Part shown: positions 1 through 8,608 of the stretch, one piece after another | Position numbering within the stretch: the stretch's first letter is position 1 | Layout of the letters: each line of letters begins with the position of its first letter | From: Alphaproteobacteria bacterium | Lineage (GTDB): Bacteria; Pseudomonadota; Alphaproteobacteria; SHVP01 | Reading direction: 5' to 3' | Length of the DNA: 64,000 bases | NCBI GenBank assembly: GCA_009694165.1 | Contig: SHVP01000001.1 | Span: forward strand, 1-64,000 | Notes under the pieces: generated by a model | Told to the model about the DNA's origin: nothing | The model's input: the letters and a program-made list of their open reading frames with translations, nothing else | The model's database searches: none | Translations under genes and position numbers: made by a program

Positions 1-99
1 ACCGGACCGCCGGGGGTCGACTTTGCCGCCATGCCAGCGGGCGAACGACCGGGCGCGCCGTTTTTCCCCCGCCTATGGCCGCGCGAGGCCGGCGTCTGA
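1..99 (+). CDS. Possible 3' end of a protein-coding gene (partial)
   Basis: Frame 1 is open from the window edge to a TGA at 97-99. It would encode about 32 C-terminal residues rich in Gly and Pro, ending in PRLWPREAGV. The composition looks protein-like, but the piece is too short to assign to a family, and an open stretch of this length is common by chance in GC-rich DNA. If real, it would lie upstream of, and codirectional with, the small membrane protein gene that follows. Confidence 0.25.
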   Translation, partial: TGPPGVDFAAMPAGERPGAPFFPRLWPREAGV

Positions 100-174
100 C
101 ACCGGTTTCCATGGCCGGACCCAACCAGGACAGCTAAGGTTCATGACTGGGTGCGTGCGAGGGAGGCCGTCCGT

Positions 175-483
175 ATGATCGTCGGCCGGTGGGTCGGTTG
201 GATCTTGCTTGGCGCGGGGCTAGTGGCACTTGGCTGGGATGTGGTCGAGTCGGTGCGGACCGAATCGCTGGTCGTCGCCGATCTCGGTGCCCGCTGGTTC
301 CTGATCGACCGCTTCAGCCTCGGCCTGATGCAGGCGGTGATCCAACGCTACATCCTCCCCGAACTCTGGGATCCGGTGATCACCACGCTTCTGCTGTGGC
401 CTGCCTTCCTGGTGCTGAGCGTACCGGGCGTCGTTCTCAGCTACGTCTGTCGCGTCCGCAAGAAGCACACCTGGTTCATCTGA
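175..483 (+). CDS. Small two-helix membrane protein, function unknown
   Basis: This encodes about 102 residues from the ATG at 175; an in-frame GTG at 151 would add eight residues without a better ribosome site. Two hydrophobic segments are visible, one near residues 5-22 (GWILLGAGLVALGWDVV) and one near 70-92 (TTLLLWPAFLVLSVPGVVL). Between them is a polar stretch with the motif QAVIQRYILPELWDP. A basic tail (RVRKKH) ends the protein, suggesting a cytoplasmic C-terminus. Small proteins with a similar QRY..P.LWDP region occur in Rhodospirillales as conserved hypotheticals. I do not know a function. It is convergent with lepA, whose stop lies about 40 bases away. Confidence 0.7.
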   Translation: MIVGRWVGWILLGAGLVALGWDVVESVRTESLVVADLGARWFLIDRFSLGLMQAVIQRYILPELWDPVITTLLLWPAFLVLSVPGVVLSYVCRVRKKHTWFI

Positions 484-525
484 CGGCCCACTGCGCGCGC
501 CCTCGCCGCGGACGTCCGGCGGACG

Positions 526-2328
526 TTATTCGTCGCCGAGCTTGAGCGCGGCGATGAAGGCTTCCTGCGGGATCTCGACTTTGCCGATTTCGCGCATGCG
601 CTTTTTGCCGCGCTTCTGCTTCTCCAGCAGCTTCTTCTTGCGCGAGACGTCGCCGCCGTAGCACTTGGCCAGCACGTCCTTGCGCAGCGCGCCCACCGTT
701 TCCCGGGCGACAACGCGCCCGCCGATGGCGGCCTGAATGGCGATCTTGAACATCTGGCGCGGAATCAATTCCTTCAGCCGTTCGCAGATCGCCCGCCCAC
801 GCGACTCGGCGCGCTCGCCGTTGACGATCATGGCGAGCGCGTCGACCGGCTCCGCGTTGACGAGGATCGACATCTTCACCAGCGTTCCCTCTTCATAGCC
901 GTCGAGGGCATAGTCGAACGAGGCATAGCCGCGGCTCACCGACTTGAGCCGGTCGTAGAAATCGAACACCACTTCGTTCAGCGGCAGCCGGTAGATCGCC
1001 ACCGCGCGGGCGCCGATATAGGTAAGGTTCTGCTGGACGCCGCGCCGCTCTTCGCACAGCTTCAACACCGAGCCGAGATATTCGTCAGGCACCATGATGG
1101 TGGCCTTGATCCATGGCTCCTCGACCTTGGCGAGCCGCGTCGGCTCCGGCCAGTCGACCGGGTTGTGGATTTCCTTCATGGTGCCGTCGGTCAGATGGGC
1201 GCGATAGACCACCGACGGCGCGGTGGCGATCAGGTCAAGATCGAATTCACGCGACAGCCGCTCCTGGATGATCTCGAGGTGGAGCAATCCGAGGAACCCG
1301 CAGCGAAAGCCGAACCCGAGGGCAGGCGAGGATTCGGGCTCGAAATGGAAGCTGGCATCGTTGAGCCGCAGCTTGGACAAGCTTTCCTTCAGCACCGAAA
1401 ATTCGTCGGCTTCGATCGGAAACAAGCCGCAGAAAACCACCGGCACGCTCGGCTTGAACCCCGGCAGTGGTTGGGTGGTCGGATGACGATCGTCGGTCAG
1501 CGTGTCGCCAACATGGGTGTCGGCCACCTCCTTGATCGCTGCGGTGATGAAACCGATCTCGCCCGGTCCGAGCTCGTCGACGGCCACCGGCTTGGGAGTG
1601 AACACGCCGACGCGCTCGATCACGTGCGCGGTGCCGGCTGCCATCATCCGCACCTTCATGCCCTTGCGCAGCATGCCGTCCTTCATTCGCACGAGAATCA
1701 TGACGCCGAGATAGGCGTCGTACCAGGAATCGACCAGCAGCGCCTTGAGCGGGGCGCCGGCGTCGCCGGTCGGCGCCGGCAGGCGCAGCACCAATGCCTC
1801 CAGCAGATCGTCGATGCCGAGGCCGGTCTTGGCCGAGATCAGCAGCGCGTCCGAAGCGTCGAGACCGATGACGTCCTCGACCTGTTGGCTCGCCTTGGCG
1901 ACATCGGCCGCCGGCAGGTCGACCTTGTTAAGGGCGACGACGATCTCGTGGTTGGCGTCGATGGCGTGGTAGGCGTTGGCCAGGGTCTGCGCCTCGACGC
2001 CCTGGCTGGCATCGACCAGCAGGATCGATCCTTCGCAGGCGGCGAGGCTGCGACTCACCTCGTAGGCAAAGTCGACGTGGCCGGGCGTATCCATCAGATT
2101 GAGTTCGTAGGTCTGGCCGTCCTTGGCCGCGTAGCTTAGGCGAACCGTCTGCGCCTTGATGGTGATGCCGCGTTCGCGCTCGATCTCCATCGAGTCGAGC
2201 ACCTGCTCGCGCATCTCACGCGCCTCCAAGGCGCCGCAGCGTTCGATCAGGCGGTCGGCCAATGTCGATTTGCCGTGATCGATATGGGCGATGATCGAGA
2301 AATTGCGGATGCGGGATTTGTCGACCAT
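526..2328 (-). CDS. lepA: Elongation factor 4 (LepA), back-translocating ribosomal GTPase
   Basis: LepA is a ribosome-associated GTPase that remodels stalled or mispositioned ribosomes and influences 30S biogenesis. The 600-residue product matches the normal family length. The G1 motif appears near residue 13 ([14 protein letters not shown]), followed by the G2 region [11 protein letters not shown]3 DTPGHVDF and G4 NKVDLP. EF-G-like domains III and V follow, and the LepA-specific C-terminal domain carries [16 protein letters not shown] near the end. The start ATG at 2328 gives the standard [15 protein letters not shown] terminus. It lies only 7 bases after pheT, so it is probably the last gene of the rpmI-rplT-pheS-pheT-lepA transcription unit. 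Confidence 0.97.
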   Translation of the reverse strand: MVDKSRIRNFSIIAHIDHGKSTLADRLIERCGALEAREMREQVLDSMEIERERGITIKAQTVRLSYAAKDGQTYELNLMDTPGHVDFAYEVSRSLAACEGSILLVDASQGVEAQTLANAYHAIDANHEIVVALNKVDLPAADVAKASQQVEDVIGLDASDALLISAKTGLGIDDLLEALVLRLPAPTGDAGAPLKALLVDSWYDAYLGVMILVRMKDGMLRKGMKVRMMAAGTAHVIERVGVFTPKPVAVDELGPGEIGFITAAIKEVADTHVGDTLTDDRHPTTQPLPGFKPSVPVVFCGLFPIEADEFSVLKESLSKLRLNDASFHFEPESSPALGFGFRCGFLGLLHLEIIQERLSREFDLDLIATAPSVVYRAHLTDGTMKEIHNPVDWPEPTRLAKVEEPWIKATIMVPDEYLGSVLKLCEERRGVQQNLTYIGARAVAIYRLPLNEVVFDFYDRLKSVSRGYASFDYALDGYEEGTLVKMSILVNAEPVDALAMIVNGERAESRGRAICERLKELIPRQMFKIAIQAAIGGRVVARETVGALRKDVLAKCYGGDVSRKKKLLEKQKRGKKRMREIGKVEIPQEAFIAALKLGDE

Positions 2329-2335
2329 CGATCCC

Positions 2336-4738
2336 TTATGTCCGCAGCGTTCCGCCGGTCGCCTTGGTGACCGCGGCGACGACCTTGTGGCCGAGCCCCT
2401 CGATCTCGGCGTCGGTCAACGTCCGCTCGGTCGGTTGGAGGCGCACGCAGATCGCCAGCGACTTCTGCCCGGCACCGAGCGAGGCCCCAGCGAAGACATC
2501 GAACACGGTAACATCGGCAATCAGCGCCTTGTCGACGCCCCGCGCGGCGCGCACGAGGTCTTGCGCCGGAACGTGCTCGCCGACGACGAAGGCAAAGTCG
2601 CGTTCAATCGCCTGCAGGTCGGAGGCCCGCAGCGCGCCCCGGTTGCGCGAGACCCTGCCGCGCCCCGTGGGCAGGCGGCCGAGGAACAACTCGAAGCCGA
2701 CCAACGGGCCTTTGACGTCAAGCGCATCGAGTACCCGCGGATGCAGTTCGCCGAACCATGCCAGCACGGTCTTCGGGCCCTGGCTGATCGCCCCGGCACG
2801 CCCTGGGTGATACCAGGGCGCCGCGCCGGCGGCGACCTGCACCTTGTCGGCGCTCAGGCCGAGGTCGGCCAATGCCGCCAAAACGTCGGTCTTCACGTCG
2901 AACACGTCGACCGGCCGCTGCCGTTCGGCCCAATGGCGCTCGCCGTTGTTGCCGCGCCGAACTCCCGCCGCCACCAGAGCCTGTCCGGCGGGCGTCGCAT
3001 CGGCATATTGCGGCCCCACTTCGAACAGCGCCGTGTCGGCCGCGCCGCGCGCCGCATTGCGGCCGGCGGCGACGATGAGGTTCGGCAGCAGCGAGGGCCG
3101 CATGGTGGTGAGATCGGTGCTGATCGGATTGACGAGGGTCAGCGCCGCGGCGCCGCCGCCGAAGAGTTGCGCCTGCGGCGCCGGCAGGAACGACCAGGTG
3201 ACGCACTCGAACAGGCCGCGCGCGGCGAGCGCCCGCTTGGCCCGCGGCGCCCGTAGCTGCTCGGGCGTCCAGGCGGGCCGCGTCACCGCCGTCGCCTTTG
3301 GCAGGGAGACCAACGGAATCGCGTCGAAGCCGCGGATGCGCGCGACCTCCTCGACGAGATCGGCCTCACCCTCGACGTCGCGGCGCCAGGACGGCACGGC
3401 GACCAGCCACTCGCCGTCCGCGCGGCGGACGCCGAAGCCGAGACCCTCGAGAATGGCGGCGGTTTCGTTTTCACCCAATTGCAGACCGCTCAGGCGAGGC
3501 ACGCAGCTCGGCCGGAAGCGTATCTGGCGCGGCCAATCGGGCATTTTGCCGGCGATGACCAATTCGCTGGGGTCGCCGCCGCAGAGCTCGATCACCAGGC
3601 GCGTCGCCGCCTCCATGCCGGCGACCACCGCGTCGGGGTCGACGCCACGCTCGAAGCGATAGCGGGCGTCCGACTCGATGCCGTGGCGCCGCCCGGTGGC
3701 GGCGGTGCGCGCCGGATCGAACAGCGCGGCCTCGATGAACACGTTGGTCGTGGTGTCGGTGCAACCCGACGACTCGCCCCCGATGACGCCGCCGAGCGCA
3801 AGCGCGCCATCGTCGTCGGCGATGACAGTCACCTGGTCGTCGAGCGCGTATTCACGGCCGTCGAGCGCCTGCAGCTTTTCGCCGCTCCGCGTCAGGCGAA
3901 CATGCAGACCGCCCGCCACCGTATCGGCATCGAAGACGTGCAGCGGCCGGGCCCGATCGAAGGTCAGATAATTGGTGATGTCGACCAGCGCCGAAATCGG
4001 CCGGAGGCCGATCGCCTGCAGGCGCTGCTGCAGCCAGCGCGGGCTCGGGCCGTTCTTGACGTTGCGGACATAGCGGCCGACGAAGAACGGGCAGGCGGAG
4101 GGATCCGACGCCAGATCCAGGCGGACGCCGATCGGGCTCTTGAACAGCCCTGGAACCGGCAGCGGCGGCTTGGTCTTGAGCGTGCCGAGACCGGCGGCGG
4201 CAAGGTCGCGGGCGATGCCGAGGACGCCGAGGCAGTCCTGGCGATTGGGCGTGACGTTGATATCGATCACCGGATCGTCGAGACCCATCACCGTCGCGAA
4301 CGGTGTACCGACGGGGGCGTCGGGGGGCAGCTCGATGATGCCTTGATGCTCCTCGGAGAGGCCCATCTCGCGTTCCGAACACAACATGCCGTTCGACTCG
4401 ACGCCGCGGATCTTGCTCGCCTTGAGCAGCAGGCCGGTGCCCGGAAGCGTGCTGCCGACCGGCGCGAAGACGCCCTTGAGGCCGGTGCGGGCGTTGGGGG
4501 CGCCGCACACCACCTGCATCTTGGCGCCGCCAATATCGACCTGGCAGACCGACAGCTTGTCAGCATCGGGATGGCGCTCGCAGCGCTCGACCTGGCCGAC
4601 CACGAAGGACCGCAGTTGGGCGCCGCGGTCGATCACGCTGTCGACCTCGAGGCCAATGGTGGTCAGTTTTTCGGCAATGGCGGAGAGGTCGGCAGTGGTC
4701 GCAAGGTGGTCCCTCAGCCAGGACAGGGTGACCTTCAT
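2336..4738 (-). CDS. pheT: Phenylalanyl-tRNA synthetase beta subunit
   Basis: This is the beta chain of the (alphabeta)2 phenylalanyl-tRNA synthetase, which charges tRNA-Phe in the cytoplasm and edits Tyr-tRNA-Phe. The 800-residue length is usual. From the N-terminus there is an EMAP/tRNA-binding OB domain (residues about 40-150, with [20 protein letters not shown]), the B3/B4 editing region ([16 protein letters not shown]), the B5 domain, and a C-terminal anticodon-binding ferredoxin-like fold with the motif RDFAFVV. The ATG at 4738 is chosen because it gives the family-typical [12 protein letters not shown] and overlaps the pheS stop as ATGA. The longer open frame upstream is out-of-frame pheS sequence. 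Confidence 0.96.
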   Translation of the reverse strand: MKVTLSWLRDHLATTADLSAIAEKLTTIGLEVDSVIDRGAQLRSFVVGQVERCERHPDADKLSVCQVDIGGAKMQVVCGAPNARTGLKGVFAPVGSTLPGTGLLLKASKIRGVESNGMLCSEREMGLSEEHQGIIELPPDAPVGTPFATVMGLDDPVIDINVTPNRQDCLGVLGIARDLAAAGLGTLKTKPPLPVPGLFKSPIGVRLDLASDPSACPFFVGRYVRNVKNGPSPRWLQQRLQAIGLRPISALVDITNYLTFDRARPLHVFDADTVAGGLHVRLTRSGEKLQALDGREYALDDQVTVIADDDGALALGGVIGGESSGCTDTTTNVFIEAALFDPARTAATGRRHGIESDARYRFERGVDPDAVVAGMEAATRLVIELCGGDPSELVIAGKMPDWPRQIRFRPSCVPRLSGLQLGENETAAILEGLGFGVRRADGEWLVAVPSWRRDVEGEADLVEEVARIRGFDAIPLVSLPKATAVTRPAWTPEQLRAPRAKRALAARGLFECVTWSFLPAPQAQLFGGGAAALTLVNPISTDLTTMRPSLLPNLIVAAGRNAARGAADTALFEVGPQYADATPAGQALVAAGVRRGNNGERHWAERQRPVDVFDVKTDVLAALADLGLSADKVQVAAGAAPWYHPGRAGAISQGPKTVLAWFGELHPRVLDALDVKGPLVGFELFLGRLPTGRGRVSRNRGALRASDLQAIERDFAFVVGEHVPAQDLVRAARGVDKALIADVTVFDVFAGASLGAGQKSLAICVRLQPTERTLTDAEIEGLGHKVVAAVTKATGGTLRT

Positions 4739-5811
4739 CGCGCCAGCCCCCCCGACAGGGTCGGCAGATCGAGCGGCACAAAGCCGTAATGCTTGAGCCA
4801 GCGCAGGTCGCCGTCGAAGAACGAGCGCAGGTCGGGAATGCCGTATTTTAGCATGGCGATGCGGTCGATCCCCATGCCGAAGGCGAAGCCCTGGAAGGTA
4901 GTCGAGTCGACGCCGCAGTTTTCCAGCACCTTTGGGTGCACCATGCCGCAGCCGAGGATTTCGAGCCAATCCTCGCCCTCGCCGATCTTCAATTCGCCGC
5001 CCTTGCGCGAGCAGCCGACGTCGACCTCGGCCGACGGTTCGGTGAACGGAAAGTGACTGGGGCGGAAGCGCAGCTTGAGCGTCTCCACCTCGAAGAAGGC
5101 GCGGCTGAACTCGAGCAGGCAGCCCTTGAGATGACCCATGTGGATGTCGCGGTCGATCACCAACCCTTCGACCTGATGGAACATCGGCGTATGCGTCATG
5201 TCCGAGTCCGAACGGTAGGTACGCCCGGGAATGATGACGCGGTAGGGCGGTGGCCCGGCCATCATGGTGCGGACCTGCACCGGCGAGGTGTGGGTGCGCA
5301 GCACCTTGCGCTCACCGCTGCCGTCGGCGGGTAGGTAGAACGTGTCGTGCATCTGCCGCGCCGGGTGGTTGGGCGGCATGTTGAGGGCGGTGAAGTTGTG
5401 CCAGTCGCTCTCGATGTCGGGACCATCGGCGACGGTAAAGCCCATGTCGGCGAAAATGGCGACCAGTTCGTCGGTAACCTGGCTCACCGGATGCAGACGC
5501 CCGACCGGGTCGCGCCGCGCCGGCAAGGTGACGTCGATGCGCTCCTCGGCGAGACTCGCTTCAAGCTGGCGGTCGTGCAAGGCCCGCCGGCGCGCTTCGA
5601 GCGCGATCGTGACGTTGTCTTTGAGGAGGTTGAGCCGGGCGCCGGCCGCCCGCCGCTCGTCGACCGGCAGCGCGGCCAGTCCCTTCAGCTGTTCGGTGAT
5701 GGCGCCCTTCTTGCCGAGCGCCGCCACGCGCAGTTGCTCAAGCGCCGCCAGATCGTTCGCGCCGGCGACCGCACCGAGCAGCTCATTTTCCAGTTGTGTC
5801 AAATCCCGCAT
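4735..5811 (-). CDS. pheS: Phenylalanyl-tRNA synthetase alpha subunit
   Basis: This catalytic alpha chain makes Phe-AMP and transfers Phe to tRNA-Phe. The product has 358 residues. It shows an N-terminal coiled coil (residues 1-90) and a class II core with motif 2 around [12 protein letters not shown] and motif 3 around [18 protein letters not shown]. The active-site neighbourhood [10 protein letters not shown] is present. The ATG at 5811 gives [13 protein letters not shown]; the open frame extends 14 codons further upstream without family similarity. It follows rplT with a 65-base gap and overlaps pheT by 4 bases (ATGA), so the two subunits are translationally coupled. Confidence 0.96.
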   Translation of the reverse strand: MRDLTQLENELLGAVAGANDLAALEQLRVAALGKKGAITEQLKGLAALPVDERRAAGARLNLLKDNVTIALEARRRALHDRQLEASLAEERIDVTLPARRDPVGRLHPVSQVTDELVAIFADMGFTVADGPDIESDWHNFTALNMPPNHPARQMHDTFYLPADGSGERKVLRTHTSPVQVRTMMAGPPPYRVIIPGRTYRSDSDMTHTPMFHQVEGLVIDRDIHMGHLKGCLLEFSRAFFEVETLKLRFRPSHFPFTEPSAEVDVGCSRKGGELKIGEGEDWLEILGCGMVHPKVLENCGVDSTTFQGFAFGMGIDRIAMLKYGIPDLRSFFDGDLRWLKHYGFVPLDLPTLSGGLAR

Positions 5812-5876
5812 GGTCGTTCCAACGGCGTTCGCGGGCGGCCAAGCCCCCGACACCGGTCTTCCAGCAGGGGGCGCGT

Positions 5877-6239
5877 TCAGCTCGCCTTCAAGGCCGCCTT
5901 GGCTTGATCGGCGAGGGTCTTGAAGCCCCCCGGTTCGCGGACCGCGAGATCGGCCAGAATCTTACGGTCGAGCTCAATGCCGGCGTTCCGAAGACCGCTC
6001 ATAAATCGGGCATAGGTCAAGCCGCACTCCCGTGCCGCCGCATTGATGCGCTGGATCCACAGCGACCGGAACGCCCGCCGACGATTGCGCCGATCGCGAT
6101 AGGCGTATTGACGCGACTTTTCCAGGCGTTCGTTCGCGACCCCGTAGGCCGTGCTGGCGCGACCGCGGAAACCCTTGGTCGCCGAAAGAACCTTCTTGTG
6201 GCGGGCGTGACGCGTGACGCCCCGTTTAACGCGAGCCAT
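5877..6239 (-). CDS. rplT: 50S ribosomal protein L20
   Basis: L20 is an early assembly protein of the large ribosomal subunit that binds 23S rRNA, and in many bacteria it represses its own operon. The 120-residue product has the standard terminus [16 protein letters not shown], a long basic helix (residues 20-60, [21 protein letters not shown]) and a globular C-terminal half ending in [11 protein letters not shown]. It lies 8 bases after rpmI and 65 bases before pheS. A cccc/gggg inverted repeat in that gap might act as an attenuator, but I see no leader peptide. Confidence 0.98.
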   Translation of the reverse strand: MARVKRGVTRHARHKKVLSATKGFRGRASTAYGVANERLEKSRQYAYRDRRNRRRAFRSLWIQRINAAARECGLTYARFMSGLRNAGIELDRKILADLAVREPGGFKTLADQAKAALKAS

Positions 6240-6247
6240 GGTCTACC

Positions 6248-6445
6248 TCACCGGTACGGCATGTATTTCTTCACAATGATCGCGTCCGACGGGTCGAGCG
6301 TCGTCGTTCCGCGCTGATTGCGAATCTGTTTGTTGGTGCGCTTGATCATGCCGTGGCGCTTGCCCGACTGAGTCGCGCGCACTTTCCCTTTGCCGGTGAA
6401 GCGAAAACGCTTCTTGGCTCCGCTCTTGGTCTTGAGCTTGGGCAT
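6248..6445 (-). CDS. rpmI: 50S ribosomal protein L35
   Basis: L35 is a small basic protein of the large ribosomal subunit. The 65-residue product has the family signature [21 protein letters not shown] at the N-terminus and [16 protein letters not shown] in the middle. It is the first gene of rpmI-rplT-pheS-pheT-lepA. In most bacteria infC precedes it directly; here a divergent metal-sensor and efflux pair plus one small gene separate them, and rpmI has its own candidate promoter upstream. Confidence 0.97.
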   Translation of the reverse strand: MPKLKTKSGAKKRFRFTGKGKVRATQSGKRHGMIKRTNKQIRNQRGTTTLDPSDAIIVKKYMPYR

Positions 6446-6525
6446 TTTGGCACCCCTGACACGAAGGTTGCGATGAGAGCCGCCACGGCATGCCCGCAGG
6501 CCGGGCCACTCTTTGCGAGGGCGCG

Positions 6526-6555
6526 TTTATAGCCGCCGCCCGTTGCGCAACGCAA
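6526..6555 (-). promoter_or_regulatory. Candidate sigma-70 promoter for rpmI-rplT-pheST-lepA
   Basis: On the minus strand, TTGCGT (6555-6550) and TATAAA (6531-6526) are separated by 18 bases. Transcription would start near 6519, leaving a leader of about 75 bases before rpmI. Such a promoter is needed because infC, the usual first gene of this operon, lies beyond an inserted block on the opposite strand. This is inferred from consensus matching only. Confidence 0.55.
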
Positions 6556-6585
6556 GGCAAACCGCGCTCTGGCACGGGATACTTG

Positions 6586-6611
6586 AACATATGAACAGAT
6601 GTTCATATGTT
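6586..6611. promoter_or_regulatory. Perfect 12-2-12 inverted repeat, ArsR/SmtB-type metal operator
   Basis: The repeat consists of AACATATGAACA, the spacer GA, then TGTTCATATGTT, with every arm base paired. The 12-2-12 geometry and the ATATGAACA half-site match operators known for SmtB/ZiaR/CzrA-class zinc and related sensors. It ends five bases before the preferred start codon of the regulator gene. It also spans a possible -35 (TTGAAC at 6583-6588) and -10 (TATGTT at 6606-6611), so bound repressor would block RNA polymerase directly. Confidence 0.88.
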
Positions 6612-6616
6612 TAGCC

Positions 6617-6940
6617 ATGCCTGGACCGCGCGGCCTTACGGCCGATCAAACGAGCGAATTGGCCGACATGTTCCGCCTGCTTGGCGACGCCAGCCGGCTA
6701 CGGATTCTGCTGGCTTGCCTGGGCACGGCCAAACCAGTGGGCACGATCGCCGAAGCGGTGGGCCTGTCGCCCTCGCTCGTCAGCCACCACCTGCGGCTGT
6801 TGCGCGCGGCACGCCTGGTGCGCGCCAAACGCCAAGGCCGCCAGGTCGCCTACGGCGCCGCCGACGCCCATGTCAGCCAGGTCATCCGCGACATGGCCGA
6901 GCACATCGCCGAGCCGGTCGGCCACGGAGACATCGAATGA
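6617..6940 (+). CDS. ArsR/SmtB-family metal-responsive repressor, probable zinc sensor
   Basis: This is a winged-helix repressor expected to release DNA when it binds metal. The 107-residue product has the helix-turn-helix near residues 45-68 (VGLSPSLVSHHLRLLRAA). The C-terminal helix reads ADAHVSQVIRDMAEHIAEP. In it, Asp, His, His and Glu have the spacing of the SmtB alpha-5 zinc ligands (D104, H106, H117, E120). The alpha-3 cysteine motif of cadmium/lead sensors is absent, so zinc is the favoured ligand. The ATG at 6617 is preferred over 6599, which lies inside the operator; with the embedded promoter the mRNA could be nearly leaderless. The stop overlaps the downstream transporter start as ATGA. 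Confidence 0.93.
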   Translation: MPGPRGLTADQTSELADMFRLLGDASRLRILLACLGTAKPVGTIAEAVGLSPSLVSHHLRLLRAARLVRAKRQGRQVAYGAADAHVSQVIRDMAEHIAEPVGHGDIE

Positions 6941-7572
6941 GCGCGCATTGTCATCACACGGAGCCCACGGTCGAGGCGGGCGATCGCGGCTATCGCCAAG
7001 TGCTGTGGACCGTGCTCGTGCTCAACGCCGGAATGTTCGCGCTCGAAGCCGCCGCCGGTTTGTTCGCGGGCTCGGTCGCCCTGCAGGCGGACGCGCTCGA
7101 TTTCTTCGGCGATGCCCTCACCTACGCCGTTAGTCTTGCGGTGCTCGGCGCGAGCCAGCAGCGGCGGTCCTCGGCCGCCCTCGGCAAGGCGGCGGCAATG
7201 ACGTTTTCGGTCTATGGGTGCTGGGCCAGGCAGCATGGCGGTTCGATAGTGCCGCCCCACCCTCTGCGGCCGTCATGGGATCGCTCGGAATGGCCGCGCT
7301 AGCCGTGAACGTGGGGGCGGCGATCCTGCTGTTTCGCCACCGCGGCGGCGACGCCAACCGGCGCTCGGTGTGGCTATGCAGCCGCAATGATGCCATCGGC
7401 AACGTGGCCATCCTCGCCGCGGCCGTGCTGGTGGCGTGGACCGGCACAGCACTGGCCCGACCTCGTGGTGGGCGCATTGATAGCCGCCCTGGCACTGCAC
7501 AGCGCCGCCAGCGTTCTGGCGCAGGCGCTGCGTGAGCGGCGGCAACCGGCGGTGGCCGCAACGACGAGCTAA
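6937..7572 (+). pseudogene. Cation diffusion facilitator (metal efflux), two frameshifts
   Basis: CDF proteins export Zn2+ or similar divalent ions by proton antiport across the inner membrane. Pieces of one short CDF protein occur in order in two frames. MSAHCHHTEP...DALDFFGDALTYAVSLAVLG carries the TM2 metal site D...D. Then comes VFGLWVLGQAAWRF...NVGAAILLFRHRGGDANRRS with NDAIGN of TM5, and finally WPDLVVGALIAALALHSAAS. One base is missing near 7200-7206 (after ATGAC), and one extra base appears near 7441-7455. The first frame stops at 7302. The N-terminal His/Cys cluster fits metal binding. It may be a decayed gene or a sequencing artefact. It is coupled to the upstream zinc sensor, which predicts its substrate class. 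Confidence 0.85.
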
Positions 7573-7591
7573 CGTGTTCGCGCCGGCCGCG

Positions 7592-7840
7592 TCAGCGCTC
7601 GTGCCGCTCGCCCAGGTCCACCCGCAGAATGTCATAGACCTTGTGAACGAAGGGGGCGCGCCCGACGCCTGTGGGCGGCGGAATCGGCTGGTCGGTCTTC
7701 TCGGCCAAACGCCGTGCCTCGGCGATTTCGGCCGCGGTCGCCCCGGTATCGAGGACGGCGAGGATGACCGACTCGTCGAGCGGGCCAACCAGCGCGGCCA
7801 CATCCTTGGCCGAGAGGGATCGCGATCGGGGTGCTGACAC
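7592..7840 (-). CDS. Conserved hypothetical small protein
   Basis: This 82-residue soluble protein is predicted to be mostly helical. Recognisable segments are DESVILAVLDTGATAAEIAEARRLAEKT (two helices) and a C-terminal VHKVYDILRVDLGER. It starts at GTG 7840, preceded by a good ribosome site (GGAGG, five bases upstream). I recognise no family function. It lies between infC (same strand, 119 bases upstream) and the converging CDF gene, so it may be cotranscribed with infC. Confidence 0.75.
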   Translation of the reverse strand: MSAPRSRSLSAKDVAALVGPLDESVILAVLDTGATAAEIAEARRLAEKTDQPIPPPTGVGRAPFVHKVYDILRVDLGERHER

Positions 7841-7959
7841 GGGTACCTCCGGAGCAAGTTGAAGGCATACCCGGTTTGACCGGCCGGCGGTTTGACCGGC
7901 GTCAACCGCCCTGTCTGGGCCGTGGACGGCCGGGACGCATCACCCCGACAAACACGGCG

Positions 7960-8499
7960 CTATTTGGGCGCGATGATCATCGTCATCATGCGTCCCTCCA
8001 TCCGCGGAAATTGCTCGATCTTGGCGACCTCCTCGACGTCGCCGCGCACCCGCTCGAGCACTTTCATCCCCAACTCCTGGTGAACGAGTTCGCGGCCGCG
8101 GAAGCGGAGGGTCACCTTGACCTTGTCGCCTTCCTCGAGGAAACGATTGATCGAGCGCATCTTGACGCCGTAGTCGTGGCTTTCGATGCTCGGGCGCATC
8201 TTGATCTCTTTGACCTCGATGACCTTTTGCTTCTTGCGGGCAGCATTGGCTTTCTTCTGGGCTTCGTACTTGAACTTGCCGTAGTCCAGAACCTTGCAAA
8301 CGGGCGGGTCGGCGTTGGGGGAGACCTCGACGAGATCGAGGCCGGCTTCTACGGCCAAGGACATTGCCTTGGCGATCTCAACGACTCCGAGCATATCGCC
8401 CGAGGCGCTGATCAAGCGCACGCGGGGAACATCGATCATGTCGTTGAACCGCGGTCCATCCTTTTTTGGGGCCGACGGCAGGAACGATCTACGGACTAT
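7960..8499 (-). CDS. infC: Translation initiation factor IF-3, non-canonical AUA start
   Basis: IF-3 binds the 30S subunit, prevents premature 50S joining and proofreads the start codon. The product of 179 residues has the N-terminal domain ([17 protein letters not shown]) and the C-terminal domain ([37 protein letters not shown]). No ATG, GTG or TTG lies at the expected position. An ATA codon at 8499-8497 does, seven bases after AGGAG, giving (M)[16 protein letters not shown]. Rare start codons are a known autoregulatory feature of infC. The longer open frame that starts with ATG at 8715 runs into thrS and lacks similarity. thrS ends 109 bases upstream. Confidence 0.95.
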   Translation of the reverse strand: MVRRSFLPSAPKKDGPRFNDMIDVPRVRLISASGDMLGVVEIAKAMSLAVEAGLDLVEVSPNADPPVCKVLDYGKFKYEAQKKANAARKKQKVIEVKEIKMRPSIESHDYGVKMRSINRFLEEGDKVKVTLRFRGRELVHQELGMKVLERVRGDVEEVAKIEQFPRMEGRMMTMIIAPK

Positions 8500-8608
8500 G
8501 CACTCTCTCCTTCCTTGGGCGAGACACGCGACACGGGACCCCGCGCCGTCCGAACGGACGGCGGCCGCGCCTCGTTCGATTGTGGACAAAGCAGCGCTCG
8601 GTGCGAGG

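Noticed and set aside
1165..2139. Long open frame on the plus strand inside lepA
   Set aside because: It is the complementary shadow of lepA, with shadow-type composition and no recognisable motif.
2291..4789. Long plus-strand frames opposite pheT
   Set aside because: They are antisense shadows caused by high GC at third codon positions of pheT.
4739..4969. 77-codon N-terminal extension of PheT
   Set aside because: The stretch is Arg-rich shadow sequence of pheS, and the ATG at 4738 gives the family start and overlaps pheS as ATGA.
5812..5876. Phe-rich leader peptide or attenuator before pheS
   Set aside because: No short frame with consecutive Phe codons is present. The ccccc/ggggg repeat has a long loop and no T tract.
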